In this document: piece by piece, positions 46,584-56,573 of the stretch
Numbering within the stretch: position 1 is the first letter of the stretch
How the letters are laid out: every line of letters begins with the position of its first letter
Origin: Sulfolobus sp. S-194
GTDB taxonomy: Archaea > Thermoproteota > Thermoprotei_A > Sulfolobales > Sulfolobaceae
Assembly: GCF_012222305.1 (NCBI RefSeq)
Contig: NZ_CP035730.1
Location: 1,054,001 to 1,118,000, forward strand
Length of the DNA: 64,000 bases
Reading direction: 5' to 3'
Notes under the pieces: model-generated
What the model was told of the DNA's origin: nothing
Seen by the model: the letters and a program-made list of their open reading frames with translations, nothing else
Database searches by the model: none
Made by a program: the position numbers and the translations under genes

Positions 46584-47942
46584 ATGATAATCATGAGAAA
46601 TAGATCTGTTTTAGGAATAGCTAAAAGTATCTTAGTAATAGGAATAATTGTAATAGTAGCCGCAGTAGCAGGAGGATTAGCATATTATTTTGTATCATCG
46701 CATCCGCCAACAACTCAAAAAGTTGTAACCATAACATACTATGATGATTTAGCCCCGTCAGAAGCAAAAGTCTTTGATGGTGTAATTATTCCAATGTTTG
46801 AGAAAGAATATCCTAACATAAAGATTAATCTAGTTAGTGAAAGTGCAACAGATATTGTAAGCAGTATTGAAGCACTTGAAAAAGCCCACGATGTGGGCCC
46901 AGTAGTTATAGCTGAAGATAACATGGTAATAGGTGAACTGCTTTATGCTGGAGATTTAATGAACTTGACTCCTTACTTGTCAAATATTTCAATTCCAGGC
47001 ATGATTCCTTCAATGACTAACTTAATGCATTACGAGCAAAAGGTATATGGAGGAATATATTTCATTCCATTTAGAGGCAATATACCGTTAGTTTGGTATA
47101 ATGAGACTACATTTAAGCAACTAGGTTTAACCCCACCACAAACATGGTCACAGTTATTAACAGATTCTAAAATTATTTATGAGAAAACAGGTTTAAAGCC
47201 TGTAATGTTTCAAGGTCACGGGGGAGCTAGTACTGCAACAGAGCTATATCAGTGGATGGTACAAGCTGGTGGTAATCCTTTTGTTTTTAATGACAGTGGT
47301 GATATATTAGCTTTTGAATATCTCTATAACCTTTCAACATACTTTGCTCCAGAATATATACACGGATACTGGGGAAGTTATAAAGGATTAGCGAGCGGTG
47401 AATATTACATTCTGGACTATCAATGGCCATACATATACTCTGTAATGGCTAGTGAAGGGATTAATGTTAGTAATATAGGTTTCTATCCAGGGCCTAGCGG
47501 ACCAGTTAATAATGATCATTTAGTTGGTGGAGATGTACTAGCAATTCCAAAAGGTGCTACAGACCTGAATGATCTATTATTATTCATTAAATTCTTATTA
47601 TCAACTACAGTACAAAGAGATATCATTACAATATTAGGAGAACCAGCAGTAAATGCACAAGCATATCAGAACTTACCATCAAACATATCCACATTATTCA
47701 AAGCTGAAGAAGAAGCTTTACAGAACGCATTCTTCAGAGAACCAGTACCTTGGATATCAGAATGGAATACAATTGCTGATCAAGTATTTGACGAAATTGT
47801 TGTTAATCATGCACCATATTCACAAATACCTCAAATATTGAGCCAGGCTAATGCTGAAATGTATAAATATCTAGAGACTACATACAATTCAACTGTTGCA
47901 CAAGAGTATGAAGAAGGCATGTTTGCACCATTATATGGGTGA
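46584..47942 (+). CDS. Sugar ABC transporter substrate-binding protein (CUT1)
   Basis: 452 residues. One N-terminal anchor (LVIGIIVIVAAVAGGLAYYF) precedes the extracellular binding domain (family 1 solute-binding: VVTITYYDDLAPSEAKVFDGVIIPMFEKEYPNIKI, FIPFRGNIPLVWYNETTFKQLGL, TWSQLLTDSKII). Binds a sugar or oligosaccharide, perhaps of the maltose/trehalose/glucose class; the ligand is not readable. Starts possible at 46584 or 46593. First gene of a four-gene operon; the stop overlaps the next start (GTGA). Confidence 0.92.
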   Translation: MIIMRNRSVLGIAKSILVIGIIVIVAAVAGGLAYYFVSSHPPTTQKVVTITYYDDLAPSEAKVFDGVIIPMFEKEYPNIKINLVSESATDIVSSIEALEKAHDVGPVVIAEDNMVIGELLYAGDLMNLTPYLSNISIPGMIPSMTNLMHYEQKVYGGIYFIPFRGNIPLVWYNETTFKQLGLTPPQTWSQLLTDSKIIYEKTGLKPVMFQGHGGASTATELYQWMVQAGGNPFVFNDSGDILAFEYLYNLSTYFAPEYIHGYWGSYKGLASGEYYILDYQWPYIYSVMASEGINVSNIGFYPGPSGPVNNDHLVGGDVLAIPKGATDLNDLLLFIKFLLSTTVQRDIITILGEPAVNAQAYQNLPSNISTLFKAEEEALQNAFFREPVPWISEWNTIADQVFDEIVVNHAPYSQIPQILSQANAEMYKYLETTYNSTVAQEYEEGMFAPLYG

Positions 47943-48778
47943 GGAAAAACGTGAGATCAGAAGTAAAATATTTTCTTTTTACTCTTCCTGCGATAGCCTA
48001 TGTAGCGTTTTTTGCATTTTATCCTTCTATTCAAGCTGTTATCTTAAGTTTTCAAACTACTAATGGTCAATTTACATTAAATAACTATGAAGAATTATTT
48101 TATTTCAATATATATGGTACAATTGAAAATACAATAATTGTGACCGTTGGTGCTTTACTTATTCAACTATTTTTAGCCTTAGGTATAGCCTCAATCTTAG
48201 CTAGAGAATTTAAAGGTAAAAATATCTTTTCAACAATATCTATAATACCGTTAGGAGTTGCAACTGTAGTAGCTGCAGTAACATTCTCATTTATATTTCA
48301 AAGTGTAGGAGGCTATGCAAATTCCCTTCTTCATTTATTTGGACTTAAAGGAATTAATTGGTACTCAAATGACTTAATCTCCTTATTAGTCGTAATGATA
48401 TCTGATAGTTGGAAAAACACACCGTTAGTTACTTTAATTTTACTGTCTGGAATGCTATCTATTCCTAAAGAGCTTTATTATGCAGCAGCTTTAGATGGAG
48501 CCGGTCCATTTAGAAGATTTATACATATAACTTTACCAAATTTAAAGAAATTTATAGCAATAGCGCTGATCATAAGAGGAGTAAGTGAATTTAACATATT
48601 CGCTTTACCATTAATTATTATCGGTTTTCATCCATTATTACTTACAACTTTAGCATATGAATTATACTCAACAACTACAATCAATTTATCAGCCGCTGCA
48701 GCTGTAATCTTACTCGTATTTATTTCGGCATTAATAGCAATAAATATAAAATATGCAGGTGGTGGTGGCAGAAGATGA
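47939..48778 (+). CDS. Sugar ABC transporter permease 1 (MalF-like)
   Basis: 279 residues, six membrane helices. FLFTLPAIAYVAFFAFYPSIQAVILSFQ is the typical CUT1 N-terminus. The EAA loop, which couples to the ATPase, is ELYYAAALDGAGPFRRFIHITLP. Start GTG overlaps the preceding stop by four bases; its own stop overlaps the next ATG by four. Forms the heterodimeric channel with permease 2. Confidence 0.93.
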   Translation: MRKNVRSEVKYFLFTLPAIAYVAFFAFYPSIQAVILSFQTTNGQFTLNNYEELFYFNIYGTIENTIIVTVGALLIQLFLALGIASILAREFKGKNIFSTISIIPLGVATVVAAVTFSFIFQSVGGYANSLLHLFGLKGINWYSNDLISLLVVMISDSWKNTPLVTLILLSGMLSIPKELYYAAALDGAGPFRRFIHITLPNLKKFIAIALIIRGVSEFNIFALPLIIIGFHPLLLTTLAYELYSTTTINLSAAAAVILLVFISALIAINIKYAGGGGRR

Positions 48779-49581
48779 GTAGTAAACTCGTCTATATTGG
48801 AGTCGCAGTATTTACAATTTATTTTCTAGCTCCACTGTATATTTTACTACTTTTAGCATTTAATTCACCAAAGTATACAATAGAGAGCATTTACCCTCCA
48901 CTTATCTTTAAATCACCAACACTCAATAATTTAATTTTTGCGTTCACGCAGTATGATTTTATTCACCCATTATTGAAGAGTTTAGCAGTTGCAACATTAG
49001 TAGGAATCTTGGCATTAATTGTAGGTATTCCTGCTGGCTACGGATTAAGTAAACTGCCCGGAAAGATAGCATATCCAATTATCGTATTATTACTTATCAC
49101 AAATATGATGCCAGGTTTAGTAGTTGCAATACCTATAAGTGCAGAGTTCATAAGGTTAGGTTTATTCGATACTATACCCGGCCTTGCTTTCGCACAAGAG
49201 TTAGTATCGTTACCACTTGCAGTATTTATATTACAAGGTACTTTCTCTTCAGTACCTAGAGAAATTGAATATCAAGCAAAAATAGATGGTGCATCAACTT
49301 TTTCATATATTCTCAGAGTATTAGTACCTACAGCCTCACCTGGTATTATTGCAGCATTCTTAATTTCATGGATGTTTTCATGGGACGAGTTTACTTATGC
49401 CGTAATATTATCACCTATTCATCCTACTTGGCCTGTAGAAATATACTTGAATATTACAAGAGGGAATATTTTAGCGGCTATAGCATTTTCGTTAGTATTC
49501 ACGATTCCTGTAATTATTTTAACTTTATTATTACAAAAATATTTAAGAGGCGAATATTTAACTGGAGGGATAAAATCATGA
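48775..49581 (+). CDS. Sugar ABC transporter permease 2 (MalG-like)
   Basis: 268 residues, six membrane helices. The EAA loop is EIEYQAKIDGASTFSYILRVLVPTASPG and the C-terminal region has FSWDEFTYAVIL, both typical of MalG-type subunits. Overlaps its neighbours by four bases on each side, showing tight translational coupling within the operon. Confidence 0.93.
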   Translation: MSSKLVYIGVAVFTIYFLAPLYILLLLAFNSPKYTIESIYPPLIFKSPTLNNLIFAFTQYDFIHPLLKSLAVATLVGILALIVGIPAGYGLSKLPGKIAYPIIVLLLITNMMPGLVVAIPISAEFIRLGLFDTIPGLAFAQELVSLPLAVFILQGTFSSVPREIEYQAKIDGASTFSYILRVLVPTASPGIIAAFLISWMFSWDEFTYAVILSPIHPTWPVEIYLNITRGNILAAIAFSLVFTIPVIILTLLLQKYLRGEYLTGGIKS

Positions 49582-50552
49582 TAGAATTACAAGAAATTAC
49601 AAAAAAATATGGAAATAAAGTAGTTCTTGATGGTATTTCGGAAAAAATTGAAACAGGTGAGTTCTTTGTAATTCTCGGCCCAAGCGGTGCTGGAAAATCA
49701 ACCTTATTGAAAATCTTAGCTGGGATTGAAAAAGCTGATAAAGGAAAAATAATTGTTGATGGAAAGGATATAACTAACTTACCTCCAGAAAAAAGGAATA
49801 TCGCAATGGTATTTCAGAATTATGCCTTATATCCCAACATGACCGTTTATGACAATATAGCCTTTCCTTTGAAAATGAAGCGTATGAAGAAAGAAGAAAT
49901 AGATAGAAAAGTAAGGAGGGTTGCAGAGTTATTAAAAATAAGTGATATATTAAATATGCCAGTTACACGAATAAGTGGAGGACAGCAACAAAGAGTTGCT
50001 CTAGCTAGAGCAATTGTAAGAGAACCTTCATTTTATTTATTAGATGAGCCTTTGTCAAATTTAGATGCAAGAGTAAGACTTATAGCAAGGGGTGAATTAA
50101 AAAGAATTCAAAAAGAGCTTAATGGAACTTTTATCTATGTAACACATGATCAGAAAGAAGCTATGAGCCTAGCGGATAGGATTGCCGTTCTTCATGAAGG
50201 AAAATTTGAACAAGTTGGAAAGCCAGATGAACTTTATGAGACTCCAAAAACTAAATGGGTAGCAGAATTTATTGGTGAATTTCCTATGAACTTTCTGCCT
50301 GGAGAATTTATTGGTGAAGACAGCTCTATTGAGATAGGCTTTAGACCAGAATGGACTAAAGTAGGAGGTGATTTAACCGCTATAGTTAATTCTGTAGAAG
50401 CCATAGGAGAAAATATTTATTTATTTTGCAAATTAAAGAATAAAGATTTACCAGTAGTAATTCTATCAGAAGAGAGATACGATGTAGGTGATGAAATTAC
50501 ATTTAAAATTGTGAAATACAAAAAATTTAGGGAAGGTAAGTTAGTCTCTTAA
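49578..50552 (+). CDS. Sugar ABC transporter ATPase (MalK/GlcV-like)
   Basis: 324 residues from the ATG at 49578, which overlaps the permease stop (ATGA). Walker A GPSGAGKSTLLK, Q-loop NYALYPNMTVYDN, signature ISGGQQQRVALARAI, Walker B FYLLDEPLSNLD and switch VTHDQKEAM are complete. The C-terminal part (about 235-324) is the OB-like domain of MalK-type ATPases (EIGFRPEWTK). The final gene of the operon; T-rich sequence follows after about 30 bases. Confidence 0.95.
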   Translation: MIELQEITKKYGNKVVLDGISEKIETGEFFVILGPSGAGKSTLLKILAGIEKADKGKIIVDGKDITNLPPEKRNIAMVFQNYALYPNMTVYDNIAFPLKMKRMKKEEIDRKVRRVAELLKISDILNMPVTRISGGQQQRVALARAIVREPSFYLLDEPLSNLDARVRLIARGELKRIQKELNGTFIYVTHDQKEAMSLADRIAVLHEGKFEQVGKPDELYETPKTKWVAEFIGEFPMNFLPGEFIGEDSSIEIGFRPEWTKVGGDLTAIVNSVEAIGENIYLFCKLKNKDLPVVILSEERYDVGDEITFKIVKYKKFREGKLVS

Positions 50553-50737
50553 CATGATACTGAGTACTATAACTTCTCCTTTTAATTATTCCAAAATATG
50601 TTTAAAAACTCTCTATTCGTTGTAGTATTTTATTATACCATTTCACTATATAGCCTCATTATATAATATTTGACTTAATCCATGTAGTTTTTAATCCCAA
50701 GAAAGGCTAATATTTTACGAAATGATTACTATAAGTA

Positions 50738-51253
50738 ATGAGTGAGAAAGTAGTTTGGGAAAGAGATGTTAGGAAATATGGAGAATTAAGAGTGGAGGAA
50801 AGTATCGACGAGGCTTTAATAGCTGTGGAGCTTCTAAAGCAGGGTAAATTCCGAAATTCTGCCGTGAAAGCATTTTTAGCATTTAAAGCGTTCATAAGTG
50901 GAATTATAAGTATTAATCACTTATCCTTTTCCTCAAAATTAGAAGAAAAAGAAAGAAAATTTTTCTATAGAATAGGTTTCACTGCTCCCTCAAATAGATT
51001 ACTCTACTATTCATCTCTCTTAGAGAAGGATTTCCCAAGTATTTCAGACTTAGCCAAACAAGCTATGTCTCTTCACGTATTTTCATATGTGGGTTATGAC
51101 AAAGCTGGAGAATATTCCCCAATAACCTCAAAGGAAGATGCTAAGAAATGGATTTTGGATTTTATTATATCTCTTGCTAACTTAATTATTAAAGTGAATG
51201 AAAGAGGGAAAGAAATACTAAGAGAGATAGAGGAAATAAAGAAAGAAAAGTGA
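50738..51253 (+). CDS. PaREP1-like helical protein (HEPN-type)
   Basis: 171 residues, all helical. SIDEALIAVELLKQGKFRNSAVKAFLAFKAFISGII resembles the core of PaREP1 proteins, a family expanded in hyperthermophilic crenarchaea and placed near HEPN domains. No RxxxxH ribonuclease motif is evident. TAATATTTTA is centred about 27 bases upstream. Function unknown; isolated between operons. Confidence 0.6.
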   Translation: MSEKVVWERDVRKYGELRVEESIDEALIAVELLKQGKFRNSAVKAFLAFKAFISGIISINHLSFSSKLEEKERKFFYRIGFTAPSNRLLYYSSLLEKDFPSISDLAKQAMSLHVFSYVGYDKAGEYSPITSKEDAKKWILDFIISLANLIIKVNERGKEILREIEEIKKEK

Positions 51254-51455
51254 AAATTTCAATTTATACTATTAAATTACAAATTAACATTAATATTCTC
51301 AATTTGCAAACAAACATAAATCGAATAGCCGTTTAGCTTATTTATGATATAAAAGATTTATGTTAGGTATTATATTATAATTACTGAATTAAAATATCGA
51401 TCAAATAAAATTTTAAAACAATTAATTCATATTTATTTTTAATTAAATCTTATAA

Positions 51456-52673
51456 TTATATGAAATATTTTATTAATTTTACAATCTCCTCATAATTACT
51501 TTTCTTACAGTTAATATTATTGAAGTTATTCTCATCGAGAACTGCAAAAAATCTACATCCTCCTATACACATAGGTAAGTAAGGACAATTATCACATCTT
51601 CCCTTCCAAATATATCTCGCTTTTATCCCAAGTAATTTATTGTTTATCCATTCTATGCTTCCATCTTCTTTTAATTTACCCTTAATATATAGAGGATTTC
51701 CAGTAAATGCCCAACAAGGATAAATATTCCCTAAAGGATCAACGACTATATCCTCATCAATATGTGCAACACAAATACCTAGCCTAAATACTTCTTGCGG
51801 AATTTCAAAGCCCAATTCTCTTGCAGTTTCCCAGAATTTTACTAACACTTTTCCTTCATTTTCTTTCGATAATGTGTTATGCCAATATTCATGCCTAAAC
51901 GTATTTTCATGCACTAAATGAGGATCTAATCTTACCTTTGTAATTCCTTCTTCCTTTAATATTTTCAAAAGTTTTCCTATCTCATCTAAGTTATTTACAT
52001 CTATGTTTATTCTCAAAACTACATTGGTTCTATCTTGTGCGTATTTTAAGTTTTCTACTATAATATCAAAAGACCCTCTACCATCAACGAAATATCTCCT
52101 TTTATCATGAACTTCCTTGGGACCATCTAGAGTAATTTGAACATGGGACAAGCCTAAATAAAGTAGTTTATCAAGCACATAAGGAGTTAGTAGTGATCCG
52201 TTAGTTACTACACTAAACGAATAATCTACTTCTCCTTTTAACTCCTTGGATATTTCTTCAATTCTCTTTAATTCTAAAAGTGGTTCACCGCCAAAATATG
52301 TTACTCTTACTTTTCTTCCGTTAGAATTCTTCTTTATATAGTTAATAAACCCCCTAACGACTTCATCTTTTACTCTATTTTTATTCCTAAATTTCTTCTG
52401 AAAACAATAAACGCAATCAAAATTACAATCATAGGTTAAGACAAGAGTAGGTTCTAAATACTTTTTATTTACAATAAACTTATCTATATCAAATTCTTGT
52501 TCAGAAAATCCTTCTTCAATTATTTCCTTCAATTCCTCAGGAATTTCTCCTTTAGAAAGTTTTCTCATCTGTTCATCGGTTACCTTAATTGCATAACCAG
52601 TTAGTGTATTAAAAATAATATTGTAATCATAAAGAAAAATATTGAATTTAGATAGCTTAGTTTTAGATTCCAT
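51456..52673 (-). CDS. Radical SAM/SPASM peptide-maturase-like enzyme
   Basis: 405 residues. N-terminal domain with [17 protein letters not shown], common in peptide-modifying radical SAM enzymes. Radical SAM core: CNFDCVYC (Cys83, 87, 90), [22 protein letters not shown]. The C-terminal SPASM domain has its full set: [30 protein letters not shown], and a last INC, enough for two auxiliary 4Fe-4S clusters. Such enzymes form thioether or C-C crosslinks, epimers or other changes in a peptide or protein substrate. The gene starts four bases after the stop of a 24-residue peptide gene, its probable substrate. Confidence 0.9.
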   Translation of the reverse strand: MESKTKLSKFNIFLYDYNIIFNTLTGYAIKVTDEQMRKLSKGEIPEELKEIIEEGFSEQEFDIDKFIVNKKYLEPTLVLTYDCNFDCVYCFQKKFRNKNRVKDEVVRGFINYIKKNSNGRKVRVTYFGGEPLLELKRIEEISKELKGEVDYSFSVVTNGSLLTPYVLDKLLYLGLSHVQITLDGPKEVHDKRRYFVDGRGSFDIIVENLKYAQDRTNVVLRINIDVNNLDEIGKLLKILKEEGITKVRLDPHLVHENTFRHEYWHNTLSKENEGKVLVKFWETARELGFEIPQEVFRLGICVAHIDEDIVVDPLGNIYPCWAFTGNPLYIKGKLKEDGSIEWINNKLLGIKARYIWKGRCDNCPYLPMCIGGCRFFAVLDENNFNNINCKKSNYEEIVKLIKYFI

Positions 52674-52677
52674 CTTT

Positions 52678-52752
52678 TTACTCGCCCCATGAAGGAGAGT
52701 AGTTACACCTACCCATTTTTCTTTCTATTTTTACAACTTTTACGGCCTTCAT
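52678..52752 (-). CDS. Candidate precursor peptide for the adjacent radical SAM enzyme
   Basis: 24 residues. The N-terminal half is basic-hydrophobic ([13 protein letters not shown]), leader-like; the C-terminal part is [11 protein letters not shown], with single Cys and Trp, a Tyr and two Ser, core-like. The TAA is followed by AAAG and then the ATG of the radical SAM gene. A TATA-like CTTAATAA is centred about 27 bases upstream, so it would be the first, leaderless gene of the operon. The position, spacing and composition are seen; that it is translated and modified is inference. It could also be an uORF-like leader. Confidence 0.6.
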   Translation of the reverse strand: MKAVKVVKIERKMGRCNYSPSWGE

Positions 52753-52773
52753 ATGCGAAATTTCATATACCGA

Positions 52774-52785
52774 GTTATTAAGATT
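52774..52785 (-). promoter_or_regulatory. TATA box before the peptide/radical SAM operon
   Basis: Minus-strand AATCTTAATAAC, centred about 27 bases before the peptide ATG at 52752. It supports transcription starting at the small peptide gene rather than at the radical SAM gene. Confidence 0.45.
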
Positions 52786-52964
52786 CAAAAGAATAGTCTA
52801 ATTTGTATTATTTGAAACTCTGTTAATGAGAGAGTAGAACTATTAAAGTTATATTTCTTAAACTGTGATTTTCTCTACATAGATTATATTACAAGAGAAC
52901 AAAATAAGTAATTCTTTTATCCTCAAATTATTTATGAACAGATGGACTAGTGTTTATTAAGTTT

Positions 52965-53501
52965 TTAAGGGGATTTTTTCTTCATAGTAGAAATGAAAAT
53001 ACCTTGATCCATATATAACTCGATCTCATCAAAATAAATTAAAAAATCCTTTCTAATACTTCTCATTATATCAATATCAGCTAGGATTAATATCCCATCA
53101 CTCTTTAACACTCTATACATTTCTTCTATTTTATCTTTCCTATCTTTCTTAGGAACATTATAGAAGTAAAGAAAAGAATAAATACCGTCAAAGAAAGAAG
53201 ACCTAAATGGTAATGGAAATAAATTCTGTATAATAGTTACATTATCTTTTACGCTTTTAGTCCATTTATTAATATCTTCTCCCTTCCAATCATCTATGGC
53301 ATATATTTGTTTCGTAATTTTTCTAGCAAACATAGAAATTAAACAGTTACCGCAACCTATTTCTAAAACCTTATCAAGTTCAAAACGCGATAAAAAGTTC
53401 ATAAGCAACTTAGCATAATAAATTTCCTCATCTATTGTAACGCCCATTCTTTTGAAAGGTTTTATATCATAAGCGTTTATACTATCAAAAAGGGATGCCA
53501 T
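52965..53501 (-). CDS. Class I SAM-dependent methyltransferase
   Basis: 178 residues. Motif I is VLEIGCGNCLISMFA, motif II YAIDDWKGE, then LPFRSSFFDGIYSFLYFYNVP and EEMYRVLKSDGILILADID, a complete SAM-binding fold of the UbiE/Methyltransf_11 type. The substrate is unknown. It lies 43 bases after the WrbA-like gene and 212 bases before the peptide gene, all on the minus strand. It might act on the same product as the radical SAM enzyme, but the separate promoter makes this only a possibility. Confidence 0.85.
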   Translation of the reverse strand: MASLFDSINAYDIKPFKRMGVTIDEEIYYAKLLMNFLSRFELDKVLEIGCGNCLISMFARKITKQIYAIDDWKGEDINKWTKSVKDNVTIIQNLFPLPFRSSFFDGIYSFLYFYNVPKKDRKDKIEEMYRVLKSDGILILADIDIMRSIRKDFLIYFDEIELYMDQGIFISTMKKKSP

Positions 53502-53544
53502 AAGTGAAATTGAAAAAGGAGTGGTTATAACTATTACACCTAAT

Positions 53545-54144
53545 TTATTTGTTACAACACTTTATGAGTTTAGTAATTTCAGCAATTCTTTTTCCTTGGA
53601 ACCTAGCAATTTTCTTTTCCATCTCATCTAACTCTTCCTTCGAACCTAGATGTGTAGCACCGTAAGGACCCCCACCAGTAGTAGTTTGGAATAATTCAGG
53701 TATGCCATAGCCTATAGGAACTATTATCATTCCAAAATGATATGCGTATGTACTCATCGTTAATATTGTAGTCTCATGACCTCCGTGAACTGTTGAAGCC
53801 TCCGTGAAAAATGTTACTGGTTTACCATAAAGAACATTATCTCTCCAGAGTATTGCCGTAGTATCTAGAAACGTCTTTAGACCTCCAGCCATATTACCGT
53901 ATCTAGTTGGAGAACCAATTGCAAACCCATCTGCCCATCTCATATCATCTAAAGTAACTTCTGGTATATCTTTTACCTTATCAAACGGTAGCCTAGATTG
54001 GAATTCTGCTGGTAAGGTCTCTTTGACTCTTCTAATTTTTATTTCAGCACCAGCTTCTTCTGCACCTTTTCCTATTTCCTTAGCCAATTCAACTATTGAA
54101 CCATATCCATAAAAGAGGACTAAAATATTTGGTTTACAGGACAT
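53545..54144 (-). CDS. wrbA: WrbA-like NAD(P)H:quinone oxidoreductase (flavodoxin fold)
   Basis: 199 residues. LFYGYGSIVELAKEIGKGAEEAGAEI is the FMN-binding first strand-loop, GFAIGSPTRYGNMAGGLKTFLDTT and TEASTVHGGHETTILTM are the WrbA signature segments, and TGGGPYGATH is near the end. It reduces quinones by two electrons using FMN, protecting against redox stress. Length is typical. First of three or four minus-strand genes. Confidence 0.92.
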   Translation of the reverse strand: MSCKPNILVLFYGYGSIVELAKEIGKGAEEAGAEIKIRRVKETLPAEFQSRLPFDKVKDIPEVTLDDMRWADGFAIGSPTRYGNMAGGLKTFLDTTAILWRDNVLYGKPVTFFTEASTVHGGHETTILTMSTYAYHFGMIIVPIGYGIPELFQTTTGGGPYGATHLGSKEELDEMEKKIARFQGKRIAEITKLIKCCNK

Positions 54145-54349
54145 GAATGTAGATTCGCATTCTTTTTATAAAATTTAACTTTACTATAAGAAAGTTAATT
54201 TTTTACACATTTCCTAGAACTTAGAAAATCTCACTTAATATTAAAAAATTTTAATAATTACTTTTATATGTTTAAAGGTTCATAACCAAATTATTTAGTG
54301 TATGAAAGTTTAAATTTTAATAATCCAAATATAATTAGGTGATATCAAA

Positions 54350-55942
54350 ATCCCGTATGATGTAGTTTTAACTTCTGATAGAGGTACATTCACAGATTAT
54401 GGTGGAATTGCACCATTAGGTTATGTAGCTTGTTTACCATATCGTCTAGTTCCACGAATTTTTATGGACAAAATATTTACCCCACCAGAAAAAGTTGATA
54501 AGGATGGAAGAGCAATATTTGCACCTTATTCCTTAAGAAAAGTTGAGGCTGTATTGATTTCTCATGGTTTTAATGTAATAGTTACTCCACCAGAAAAGTT
54601 AGAGAAGGTCGTCAGTAAGGGGATTAAAGTTCTAGGTATTAATACTCACGATCCTCTTGGAATCGAACCAGTTAGTATGAAATTAAGTATAATTTTTGGT
54701 GGAGGTAAAACTTGGACCTCAAAATTTTTTGAGGAATTAGGTGAAAAAGTAAAGAAAATAAAAAGCAAATATGATATAAAAGTCGTAGTTGGCGGTGCTG
54801 GTGCTTGGCAATTAGAAAAAGAACCTCCAGAGTGGATTGATGTAATATTTATCGATCATGAAGAAATTGATTTCCCAGAAATAGTTAAAAAGTTGGAAGA
54901 AGGTGAAAAAGTACCTAGAGTAGTGAAAGCCAGATACCCTAAAAAAATAAGCGAAATCCCGACAATTATAAATCCAGCTAGAGGTGGAGAAGTTCAAATT
55001 ACCAGAGGCTGCCCTAGAGGTTGCTGGTTCTGCTCTATTACTCCAGACACTTTTATCTCGTTCCCAATTGATTATGTAATGAAAGAAGTAGAAGTTAATA
55101 TGAAGGCCGGGATTAAAGATGTTAGTCTAATCACAGACGATATGATGCTTTACGGGACTAAAAGTTTAAGAGAAGTAAATCATGATGCTATTATAAGATT
55201 ATATAAGGAGTTAAAGAAAGCTGGAGTAGATTATATTAACTTTGCTCATATATCAGCAGCTCCAGTGAAACTTAGTCGTAGAACTGTTAAAGAAATGAGT
55301 GAGATTGCAGGGTGGAATGAAGAAAAGGCTGTATCTCCAGTTGTTGGATTAGAGACAGGCAGCGAGAAAATATTTAATAAGTACATGAAAATGAAGGCTT
55401 TTCCGTGGGGATATAATAATTGGAAAGACCTAATTGTTGAAGCTACAGCAATAATGAATGACAATTATATTTACCCTTGTTATACAATGACTATTGGCTA
55501 TCCAGATGAGACTGATGAAGATGTAGAACAATCAATAAAGTTAGTTGAATATATAATAGATCATAAGCCAGTTGCTTGGATTTTCCCATTGCCAGTAATC
55601 CCAATGGGGACTTCAAAAATTAGGGATAATCCTTTGCCAGCAATAGAGAGACTTCCATCTAGATATTGGGATTTACTTTATATAACATGGAAATATGATC
55701 TCTAAATAACTAGAAGATTAGCAAGAACAATTACTGCAACTAGTAAAAATAAAGTAGTTAGAAGTTTAGCGATGTATTTAATCGATAAGGTATTTAATAA
55801 TGTTGAATGGTACTTTCAACAACTTAAAGAAAGTGAAGGGAAATCAGCACTCTCTTATAAAGATTTGAATCTTAATACAATTTATGGAGTAATATGGGCC
55901 ATAACCCAACTATTTAAGTTAGCTTTTTCTTCTTCTGGTTGA
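54350..55942 (+). pseudogene. B12-binding-type radical SAM protein, lacking a standard start and with an in-frame TAA
   Basis: The radical SAM core (ITRGCPRGCWFCSI, Cx3Cx2C) follows a Rossmann-like B12-type domain (GVKVLGINTHDPLGIEP-like, VVVGGAGAWQLEKEP). Protein-like sequence continues 38 codons upstream of the first ATG (54464): VVLTSDRGTFTDYGGIAPLG then YVACLPYRLVP. The only start there is ATC at 54350, six bases after GGTGAT. After a TAA at 55703-55705 the same frame stays open 78 codons (LAMYLIDKVFNNVEWYFQQL) to 55942. Either a decayed gene, sequence errors, or a still-active protein from 54464-55705. Homologues are modifying enzymes of unknown substrate. Confidence 0.7.
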
Positions 55943-55952
55943 ATTGATTAAT

Positions 55953-56573
55953 ATGCAAATAAAAGAAATACAATTACGATTTGTGAAAGCGTTTTTGATA
56001 GAGAATGATAAAGGAAATATTTTAATTGATACTGGCACGCCAGGTAGTGGGAAAATCTTGAAAAATTACTTAAAAGATGTTAAGTACGTTATATTTACAC
56101 ATTCTCATATAGATCATATTGGTGGAGCTAGTGAGATTAGAGGATCGACTAACGCAGAATTTTGTATTCATGATAAGGGGAAGGAATATTTGGAGAAAGG
56201 GTTAATAAGAAAGCCCGTTGTACACTCTCTCGGTCTAAAAATTGTTTTCCCTCTTTTCTCACTCTTCTCTAGAGGATTAAAACCAACTAAAGTTGATTGT
56301 ACTCTTAAAGATGAGGAGGAAATTGTAAATGGAGTAAGAATACTTTACACCCCTGGACATACTGATGATTCTATTTCAATTTATTTGGAACCAATAAATT
56401 CAGTTATTGTAGGTGATATGTTACAAGGAAGAGGTAATTATTTAACTTATCCTCAAATTTATGAAAATATGGAAGAAATGATAAAAAGTGTACAAAAAGT
56501 ATTAGATCTAAAGCCAAGTTTTATTTATGTTAGCCATGGCAAAAGTATGAGCACTAATTACGTGAAAATTTAG
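55953..56573 (+). CDS. Metallo-beta-lactamase-fold hydrolase
   Basis: About 206 residues. Metal site [10 protein letters not shown] (HxHxDH), then [15 protein letters not shown] and YVSHGK supply the other ligands. It belongs to the broad glyoxalase II-like group; the substrate is unknown. I chose the ATG at 55953; a TTG at 55944 is in frame, right after the broken radical SAM frame ends. The stop overlaps the convergent DoxD-like gene by four bases. Confidence 0.9.
   Translation: MQIKEIQLRFVKAFLIENDKGNILIDTGTPGSGKILKNYLKDVKYVIFTHSHIDHIGGASEIRGSTNAEFCIHDKGKEYLEKGLIRKPVVHSLGLKIVFPLFSLFSRGLKPTKVDCTLKDEEEIVNGVRILYTPGHTDDSISIYLEPINSVIVGDMLQGRGNYLTYPQIYENMEEMIKSVQKVLDLKPSFIYVSHGKSMSTNYVKI

Noticed and set aside
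50560-50595. Similarity of TAACTTCTCCTTTTAATT to one arm of the hairpin element
   Set aside because: Only about 15 bases of pyrimidine-rich match, without the paired arm; more likely a transcription terminator after the sugar ABC operon.
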